Below are positions 1-4,275 of a stretch of DNA of 5,214 nt, piece after piece. How positions within the stretch are numbered: position 1 is the stretch's first letter; each line of letters opens with the position of its first letter. The position numbers were made by a program, and so were the translations under genes. The DNA is taken from NCBI GenBank assembly GCA_029248825.1, contig JAQWIP010000146.1:1-5214 (forward strand), written 5' to 3'. The stretch is from Alphaproteobacteria bacterium (GTDB lineage: Bacteria; Pseudomonadota; Alphaproteobacteria; RS24). The notes under the pieces are model-generated. The model made no database searches. It saw only the letters and a program-made list of their open reading frames with translations, and was not told the DNA's origin.

Positions 1-87
1 GGCATTGCCGCCTGCGCCACCCACACCAAACACAACAATGCGTGGTTTGAGTTCACGTTTCGGGGGAACGGTTAATTGAATACTCAT
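1..87 (-). CDS. ftsZ: Cell division GTPase FtsZ, N-terminal 29 codons only
   Basis: FtsZ is the tubulin-like GTPase that polymerises into the cytoplasmic Z-ring and recruits the divisome. Only the start of the gene is in the window; it runs off the left edge. The visible protein is MSIQLTVPPKRELKPR followed by IVVFGVGGAGGNA. The variable N-terminal tail leads into the first beta strand and the glycine-rich loop that begins the nucleotide-binding Rossmann fold, as in alphaproteobacterial FtsZ. The start is the ATG at 87-85, preceded by AAGGAG at 99-94 with six intervening bases, a near-ideal ribosome binding site. It is the last gene of the visible cluster, downstream of ftsA and a candidate small ORF whose stop abuts this ribosome site. 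The GTP-binding T4 motif and the C-terminal peptide that binds FtsA lie outside the window and cannot be assessed. Confidence 0.95.
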   Translation of the reverse strand, partial: MSIQLTVPPKRELKPRIVVFGVGGAGGNA

Positions 88-93
88 GACTTT

Positions 94-99
94 CTCCTT
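94..99 (-). promoter_or_regulatory. Ribosome binding site of ftsZ
   Basis: AAGGAG sits six bases before the ftsZ ATG. The full stretch is TAAGGAGAAAGTC, and its TAA (100-98) is also the stop codon of the upstream 55-codon ORF. Ribosomes finishing that ORF would therefore end directly on this site, an arrangement that permits translational coupling or reinitiation. Confidence 0.85.
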
Positions 100-265
100 A
101 TCTACTCGCCGAATTTAGCGAGGTCTGGTTTGGGTTCTGAAGAATCAAAACGAAATTTTCCTCAAGAGCTTTCCACTCTTGAAAAAACGATAGAATTTGC
201 CGGGTAGCCTCGGCGCGAAGTGGGTTTGCTCTCTCATCGGACCTACGTTGAACAGCTCGGAGCAT
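98..265 (-). CDS. Candidate 55-aa small protein between ftsA and ftsZ
   Basis: I do not recognise this protein. It begins at the ATG at 265-263, which shares one base with the ftsA stop (TAATG). GGAGG at 278-274 lies eight bases upstream. Its TAA overlaps the ftsZ Shine-Dalgarno region, so the frame fills the gap almost exactly. The N-terminal half is strongly charged (QRRSDERANP). Residues 22-43 could form an amphipathic helix, with hydrophobic residues at 27, 31, 34, 38 and 41 in heptad-like spacing (F, W, L, F, I). The tail is rich in Asn, Gln and Ser. There is no cysteine, signal peptide or clear transmembrane segment. Against it being a gene, about 45% of third codon positions are G or C, it uses AGG, AGA and CTA codons, and alphaproteobacterial ftsA-ftsZ gaps usually carry regulatory DNA. 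The alternative is a leader region with a chance open frame. Confidence 0.42.
   Translation of the reverse strand: MLRAVQRRSDERANPLRAEATRQILSFFQEWKALEENFVLILQNPNQTSLNSASR
105..122 (-). repeat. Short inverted repeat just upstream of the ftsZ ribosome site
   Basis: CTCGC and GCGAG form a perfect five-base GC-rich stem around an eight-base loop. In the transcript the stem ends five bases before the AAGGAG of ftsZ. It could be a weak hairpin near the ribosome site. It lies inside the last codons of the candidate small ORF, so ribosomes translating that ORF would disrupt it. A five-base stem can easily arise by chance. Confidence 0.35.
142..146. promoter_or_regulatory. GANTC (CcrM-type methylation) site upstream of ftsZ
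   Basis: GAATC on the plus strand, GATTC on the coding strand, 54 bases before the ftsZ start codon. By eye it is one of only two GANTC sites in the window, where roughly 20 would be expected at random. In Caulobacter, CcrM methylation of GANTC in the ftsZ promoter together with GcrA sets ftsZ transcription; that this applies here is inference. The site overlaps an imperfect dyad (TTCT/AGAA, 135-144). A weak sigma70-like pair can be drawn nearby (TTCAGA at 141-136 and TAAATT at 117-112, 18 bases apart, four of six matches each). It is too poor to annotate as a promoter. Confidence 0.45.
162..182 (-). repeat. Perfect 7-bp inverted repeat in the ftsA-ftsZ gap
   Basis: TCAAGAG and CTCTTGA form a perfect seven-base stem around a seven-base loop. 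After a two-base mismatch, T-rich and A-rich flanks could extend the pairing. There is no U-tract directly after the stem on the minus-strand transcript, so it does not look like an intrinsic terminator. It could be an operator dyad, an mRNA processing hairpin, or a by-product of the small ORF's codons (FFQEWKALE). Confidence 0.4.
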
Positions 266-1542
266 TAGAAATTCCTCCGTAGCCAATTTCCGAGCCAGCC
301 GAACGCGCCAGCAGCACGCCCTTCCTTCAGCACAGCATCGGCGTGATTGCGCCCGGCATAGGTCAAGAGACCCGCACAGGCAGAAAAAGCTGGCCCTGTC
401 GCACTTTCGGGCAGGCCAGTGAGGCGCATTGGCGAGGCCATTCTGGCTCGCTTTTCTAAAATCGTATGCGCCAATTCGCGCGCGCCATTGAGTTGCGCCG
501 CGCCCCCCGTCAACACCACGCGACCCCCCGCCATTTGGGCGAAGCCGCTTTCGGTCAACTTGGTTTGAACCATTTCAAAAATTTCTTCTAAGCGTGGGCG
601 AATGATTTTGGTCAAATCACTGCGTGGCAACATTTGGTGGTCGCCGCCCATTACCGGAACTTCAAATTGCTCGCGCTCATCGCCCGTTGCCCCCAAGGCA
701 CTGCCATAAAGCGTCTTGATACGCTCGGCCGTTGCCATCGAGACATTCAGCCCCAAGGCAATATCGGTGCTGATATGGCGCCCGCCAATCGGGGCAACGC
801 AGGTGAAAATCGCCTCGCCGCGATAGAAGATACTGGCACTTGTGGTTCCCGCGCCCATATCGACATGCAACACGCCGAGGTCTACCTCATCTTCCATCAG
901 GGTCGATAGCGCGCTGGCATAGGGCGTGGCGACGAGTTTTTCGCAGCGCAAGTGGCATTGTTCAATACAGGCCAATAAATTGCGCGCCGGCCCCGCAGGC
1001 ATGGCCACCATGTGCAAGCTGACGGTTAACGTTTCGCCCTGCATGCCAAGCGGGTCGACAATCGCGTAATTATCATCAATGTCGTAGCCGACCGGAATGG
1101 CATGGAGAATTTCCATATCGGGCGTCCAGAAATCTTCGCGCGCATTGCCCAATACCATCGCCATATGCTCGCGGGTCACTTTTTGCCCCATCAAGGGCAG
1201 CTCTGAGGTGACCATGCGACTGGTCAAGAGGCCAGAAGACACGCCGATAACCACATCGCGCACTTCCATGCCGGCCATTCTCTCGGCCGCATCGACGGCG
1301 GCTCGAATGCTGTCTTCGGCTAGGCGCATGTCGACCACTTGGCCTGCCACCACCCCTTCGGAGACGTGATGCCCGAGGCCTGAAATTCTTAGCAATCCGT
1401 TTTGCCCCGACCCATCGACGCTATGCTCGCCAATCAGGCAAGCCACTTTTGAGGTGCCGACATCCAACGCGGCAATCACCCCACGGCGCAACGGCATGGC
1501 CGAGCGGCGGTCAAATTGAGCGATGTGGAGGGGTCGGTTCAC
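265..1542 (-). CDS. ftsA: Cell division protein FtsA, actin-like Z-ring membrane tether
   Basis: FtsA is an actin-family ATPase that binds the FtsZ C-terminal peptide, anchors the Z-ring to the inner face of the membrane and recruits later divisome proteins. The 425-residue length fits the family. Visible elements in order are: phosphate-1 loop AALDVGTSKVACLIGE (24-39); the SHS2/1C subdomain, about 105-185; the second phosphate loop VDMGAGTTSASIF (227-239); the adenosine motif VVLTGGAAQLNGA (342-354); and PAFSACAGLLTYAG (384-397). It ends in an amphipathic membrane-targeting helix, GWLGNWLRRNF (415-425), comparable to the SWLRKEF end of E. coli FtsA. The start is a GTG at 1542-1540 overlapping the ftsQ stop as GTGA, with AAGGTGG four bases upstream. 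An in-frame ATG at 1497-1495 lacks a ribosome site but would still keep the whole fold. The GTG and 4-nt overlap imply translation coupled to ftsQ. Confidence 0.97.
   Translation of the reverse strand: MNRPLHIAQFDRRSAMPLRRGVIAALDVGTSKVACLIGEHSVDGSGQNGLLRISGLGHHVSEGVVAGQVVDMRLAEDSIRAAVDAAERMAGMEVRDVVIGVSSGLLTSRMVTSELPLMGQKVTREHMAMVLGNAREDFWTPDMEILHAIPVGYDIDDNYAIVDPLGMQGETLTVSLHMVAMPAGPARNLLACIEQCHLRCEKLVATPYASALSTLMEDEVDLGVLHVDMGAGTTSASIFYRGEAIFTCVAPIGGRHISTDIALGLNVSMATAERIKTLYGSALGATGDEREQFEVPVMGGDHQMLPRSDLTKIIRPRLEEIFEMVQTKLTESGFAQMAGGRVVLTGGAAQLNGARELAHTILEKRARMASPMRLTGLPESATGPAFSACAGLLTYAGRNHADAVLKEGRAAGAFGWLGNWLRRNF
274..278 (-). promoter_or_regulatory. Shine-Dalgarno for the small ORF, inside the ftsA 3' end
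   Basis: GGAGG is created by the consecutive arginine codons CGG AGG of the FtsA membrane-targeting helix, eight bases before the ATG at 265-263. These two codons are used nowhere else among the 31 arginines of this ftsA, which otherwise uses CGC, CGT, CGA or AGA. This site is the main reason for placing the small ORF start at 265 and not at the upstream in-frame TTG at 286-284. Confidence 0.5.
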
Positions 1543-2444
1543 GAAGCCACCTTTGCCTTGGATTTGGGTTTCACGGTTTGCTTGGAGCGCTTCGAGTCGG
1601 GACGCAAAAGCACCCGATCGGGCAAGCGTAAATCAATCGCTTGGTTTTCGACGGCCAGAATGCGGCGATCTTTTTCGAGCTGCATCAGGCGGTTGAGCGC
1701 GCCTTCAATATTACCCTCGGGCAGCAAAACTTTGCCGCCATGGTCAAGGCGCACTGTCCAGCGGCGTCCGCCCGTCCAATGCGCTGCCACCATGCGGTTG
1801 CGCAAAACCGGATAGTCTTTCAGCTGATCCATTAAATCGCTGGCGCGCAAAGTAGAGCCCTCGCCAGAAAACGTTGGTAGATGTTCGAAAGCGCGCAAAT
1901 GCTGGCGCGTGATAACCACGCCATTGCGGTCAATCAGCGCTTTTTTCTGGTTCTCTTGATAGAGCGCAAAAGGGTCACGCTCGGTGAGTTTCACATGCAA
2001 AATATTGGGCAGACGGCGCAACACCACAGCCTGCTGAACCCAAGGCAAAGCCTCGATGCGGGCGTGCATTTCATCGAGGTCGAGCGCGAAAATAGCGCCG
2101 CCCTGCTGGGCATCTACGGCGACCAAAAGATCGCTCGCTTGCGTGCGCTTTCGCCCTTCCACCGTAATATCATTAATCGCAAAACCCATGGCGGCACTGG
2201 CCGCATAGGTTTTCGCGCGGACAATTTCGGCGGCCGGCGTGAGGCTGTCAAACCGGAAAACACTGGCCACCAAAGCCGCACCTAAAAGCGCCAAACTAGC
2301 CAAGCGAAGCTTGCGCCCCGACCATAAAACCCGCAAGCCAATGGCCATCAAATTCAACGGCGTCACCAGCACCGAGATGAGCGCATCGCGAAGACGGCTT
2401 TTAAAACTCGGCTTCATTGATTTCGTTTGTTTTACCGCTGGCAT
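1539..2444 (-). CDS. ftsQ: Cell division protein FtsQ
   Basis: FtsQ is the inner-membrane divisome protein whose periplasmic part binds FtsB/FtsL and links early and late division proteins. The chosen product has 301 residues. It has a basic cytoplasmic N-terminus (1-20), a first hydrophobic stretch (21-41), a short basic linker (SGRKLR), and a likely transmembrane helix (48-63). A POTRA domain follows at about 87-163, with GFAINDITVEGRKR opening it and LPNILHVKLTERDPFALYQ closing it. The FtsQ beta domain runs to about 280 and a lysine-rich tail ends the protein. I chose the ATG at 2444 because GGAGGA lies six bases upstream; a GTG at 2465 in the same frame would add seven residues (MDSGGCL) but has no comparable site. 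The gene overlaps ddl by 13 bases and ftsA by four. Sequence conservation in this family is low, so identification rests on domain order and position. Confidence 0.95.
   Translation of the reverse strand: MPAVKQTKSMKPSFKSRLRDALISVLVTPLNLMAIGLRVLWSGRKLRLASLALLGAALVASVFRFDSLTPAAEIVRAKTYAASAAMGFAINDITVEGRKRTQASDLLVAVDAQQGGAIFALDLDEMHARIEALPWVQQAVVLRRLPNILHVKLTERDPFALYQENQKKALIDRNGVVITRQHLRAFEHLPTFSGEGSTLRASDLMDQLKDYPVLRNRMVAAHWTGGRRWTVRLDHGGKVLLPEGNIEGALNRLMQLEKDRRILAVENQAIDLRLPDRVLLRPDSKRSKQTVKPKSKAKVAS
1594..1598. promoter_or_regulatory. GANTC site upstream of ftsA, inside the 3' end of ftsQ
   Basis: GAGTC on the plus strand, GACTC on the coding strand, covering the Asp283-Ser284 codons of FtsQ. 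It is 51 bases before the ftsA GTG. It is the second of only two GANTC sites found in the window, at nearly the same distance from its downstream start codon as the site before ftsZ. A role in an internal ftsA promoter is speculative, and no convincing -10/-35 pair was seen. Confidence 0.3.
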
Positions 2445-3346
2445 GAGGCATCCTCCACTATCCACTGAACGAGGTCGGCAAAACTTATGCCTCTATGGGC
2501 GGCCATTTCTGGCACCAAAGAGAGCGGCGTCATGCCGGGTTGGGTGTTGATTTCTAAAAGCACGAGTTGGTCTTTATCGGCGTCGAAGCGGAAGTCGGCT
2601 CGGCTGACCCCGCGACACCCCAGCGCCCCATGCGCGACCAAACTAATCTCTTGAATTTGCGCTGCCAAAGCTTGCGAGATATCGGCTGGCAAATCATGGC
2701 GCGAGCCGCCCTCTTCATATTTGGCGCGATAATCATACCAGCCATTGCTCGGCACGATTTCCATCACTTCGAGCGCTTGCCCGCCCATCACGGCGCAGGT
2801 CAATTCGCGCCCCGCCACATAGGCTTCCACCATGGCCATGCCCTCGAAGGCCCAGCCCGTTTCGCTAAGGCACTCGGGCACCGCATCGGCGCCATCGACG
2901 ACAATCTCAATGCCCACGCTGGAGCCTTGATTGACCGGCTTGACCACATAAGGCGGCGCCATAGGGTGTCCTTGCACGCTGCCTTTCTCGACCAAAATAG
3001 AAGCGGCGATGGGTAAATCCATCGCGGCAAAAACCTGCTTCGACAGATGTTTATCCATCGCCAAAGCCGAGGCGCGCACGCCCGAATGCGTATAGGGAAT
3101 TTGCAAAACTTCTAACAGCCCCTGCACTTCGCCATCTTCGCCGCCAACGCCGTGCAGCGCGTTGAAACAAATATCGGGCTGCACCTCTCCCAATTGGCGG
3201 TCGAGCCCGTGGGTGGCGTCAATTTCGGTGACCCGATAGCCCAGCTCGCGCAAGGCGGCGGCACATTGCGCGCCCGAAATTAAGCTGACTTCGCGTTCGG
3301 GCGACCAGCCGCCCATCAGAACGCCGATATGGAGTGCGTCGCTCAT
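2432..3346 (-). CDS. ddlB: D-alanine--D-alanine ligase (DdlB type)
   Basis: An ATP-grasp ligase of the cytoplasm that joins two D-alanines to give the dipeptide MurF adds to the peptidoglycan precursor. At 304 residues it matches E. coli DdlB (306). Visible motifs in order are: GGWSPEREVSLISG (12-25), whose Glu17 corresponds to catalytic Glu15 of E. coli; HGVGGEDGEVQGLLE (65-79); PYTHSGVRASALAMDK (84-99); VVKPVNQGSSVG (134-145) with the active-site serine; YDYRAKY (204-210), with Lys209 and Tyr210 matching E. coli Lys215 and Tyr216; DFRFD (251-255); and LLEINTQPGMTPLSLVP (263-279) with metal-binding Glu and Asn. The omega-loop tyrosine supports D-Ala-D-Ala and not D-lactate as product. The start is the ATG at 3346-3344 overlapping the murB stop as ATGA, with GGGGAGG four bases upstream. 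The same frame stays open to 3550, but that extension is murB read in another frame. Confidence 0.97.
   Translation of the reverse strand: MSDALHIGVLMGGWSPEREVSLISGAQCAAALRELGYRVTEIDATHGLDRQLGEVQPDICFNALHGVGGEDGEVQGLLEVLQIPYTHSGVRASALAMDKHLSKQVFAAMDLPIAASILVEKGSVQGHPMAPPYVVKPVNQGSSVGIEIVVDGADAVPECLSETGWAFEGMAMVEAYVAGRELTCAVMGGQALEVMEIVPSNGWYDYRAKYEEGGSRHDLPADISQALAAQIQEISLVAHGALGCRGVSRADFRFDADKDQLVLLEINTQPGMTPLSLVPEMAAHRGISFADLVQWIVEDASCQR
2451..2456 (-). promoter_or_regulatory. Ribosome binding site of ftsQ
   Basis: GGAGGA lies six bases before the ATG at 2444-2442, within the last codons of ddl (Val-Glu-Asp-Ala). It decides the ftsQ start in favour of this ATG over the GTG at 2465 and the ATG at 2417, neither of which has a good upstream match. 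Confidence 0.8.
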
Positions 3347-4275
3347 AGCGCCTCCCCAATGCGTTTGATTTCCCACTGCAAAGTCTCGCCGCTGCTTTGC
3401 GCGACCTGAGCGCGAACCTGCTCGCCCAAACCTTCCAAATCCGCCGCGCTGGCGTTTCCGTGGTTGATCATAAAGTTGCAATGCAGCTCCGACATTTGCG
3501 CGTCGCCTACTTGCAGACCGCGCGCGCCGGCTGCGTCGATGAGCTTCCAAGCTTTCGGGCCATCGGGATTGGCACCGCCCGGATTTTTAAACGTCGAGCC
3601 GCCCGTGCGCGATTTTATCGGTTGGGTTTCTTCGCGCTTGGCGGAAATCTCTTGCATGGCAGCAAGGATGCTTGGCTGGTCGCCCGGGGTCGCCTCAAAG
3701 CGTGCGCCTGTGTAAACCAAAAATTCCGAATAGCCATTATGGCGATAGCTCAACTGCAAATCCTTGGCCGAGAAAACCTGCTTTTTACCCGCTCTATCGA
3801 GCGCTTCGACCTCGACCAAAACATCGCTGGTTTCGCCGCCATAGGCGCCAGCGTTCATGGCAATGGCGCCGCCAATGGCACCTGGAATGCCGCGATAAAA
3901 CTCTAGACCCGACAACGAAACCTCGGCGGCGGCGCGCGCCAGCTTGACATCCAAAGTGGCGGCACCGGCTGCGATTTGCCTGTCTGAAATTTGTTTAATT
4001 TGGCCAAAGGCCGCGCCAAGGCGAAGCACGACACCGCGCACGCCGCCATCTCGCACCAATGTATTGGAGCCGGCGCCCAGAATATGCAGCGGCACCTCTT
4101 GCGGCAGCGCCGCCAGAAACTCCGATAGGTCGTCCGCATCGGCAGGCAGGAAAACCACATCCGCCGTGCCGCCCACGCGGAACCAGCACAGGTCGGCCAG
4201 CGCCACATCGCGCAGATATTTGCCGCGCACCTCTGGTAGCGGCCAATCTTGCATCTGGGTTTGCAGGCTTTGCAT
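3343..4275 (-). CDS. murB: UDP-N-acetylenolpyruvoylglucosamine reductase MurB
   Basis: An FAD-dependent cytoplasmic enzyme that uses NADPH to reduce UDP-GlcNAc-enolpyruvate to UDP-MurNAc, the second committed step of peptidoglycan precursor synthesis. It has 310 residues. The FAD-binding region holds VGGTADVVFLP (34-44), GAGSNTLVRDGG (67-78) and GLEFYRGIPGAIGGAIAMNA (123-142). The substrate domain has SYRHNGY (176-182). SRTGGSTFKNPGG (222-234) carries the likely proton-donor Ser227. KLIDAAGARGLQVGDAQMSE (244-263) and a final LQWEIKRIGE (299-308) follow; Glu302 there fits the catalytic glutamate near the C-terminus. The shorter length relative to E. coli MurB (342) points to the type II form, as is usual in alphaproteobacteria. 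The ATG shares one base with the murC stop (TAATG), and GGGAGG lies nine bases upstream. The stop overlaps the ddl start by four bases. Confidence 0.97.
   Translation of the reverse strand: MQSLQTQMQDWPLPEVRGKYLRDVALADLCWFRVGGTADVVFLPADADDLSEFLAALPQEVPLHILGAGSNTLVRDGGVRGVVLRLGAAFGQIKQISDRQIAAGAATLDVKLARAAAEVSLSGLEFYRGIPGAIGGAIAMNAGAYGGETSDVLVEVEALDRAGKKQVFSAKDLQLSYRHNGYSEFLVYTGARFEATPGDQPSILAAMQEISAKREETQPIKSRTGGSTFKNPGGANPDGPKAWKLIDAAGARGLQVGDAQMSELHCNFMINHGNASAADLEGLGEQVRAQVAQSSGETLQWEIKRIGEAL

Noticed and set aside
1..300. CtrA-type TTAA-N7-TTAA site controlling ftsZ
   Set aside because: Only isolated TTAA half-sites are present, such as the one inside the first ftsZ codons. No properly spaced pair was found.
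1495..1497. ATG as an alternative ftsA start
   Set aside because: It has no Shine-Dalgarno match. The upstream GTG has AAGGTGG and the coupled GTGA overlap with ftsQ.
1613..1622. Perfect 10-bp palindrome CCCGATCGGG near the end of ftsQ
   Set aside because: It covers the Leu-Pro-Asp-Arg codons of FtsQ. A palindrome of this length is expected by chance in several kilobases of GC-rich DNA, and it has no loop for a hairpin.
1881..2285. 134-codon open frame on the plus strand, antisense to ftsQ
   Set aside because: It lies entirely inside ftsQ on the opposite strand, with no supporting motif.
2567..3016. 149-codon open frame on the plus strand, antisense to ddl
   Set aside because: It is a shadow of ddl. 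The histidine- and alanine-rich translation has no family features and no ribosome site stands out.
3051..3059. TTATCCATC, similar to a DnaA box
   Set aside because: Only seven of nine bases match TTATCCACA. It is alone and lies inside ddl coding sequence.
3347..3550. Possible 68-residue N-terminal extension of Ddl
   Set aside because: The frame is open, but its arginine-rich translation is murB read out of frame. The ATG at 3346 has a strong ribosome site, the ATGA junction and the correct family length.
3397..3906. 169-codon open frame on the plus strand, antisense to murB
   Set aside because: It lies wholly within murB, which has full motif support. The translation shows no recognisable domain, and long antisense frames are common in GC-rich coding DNA.
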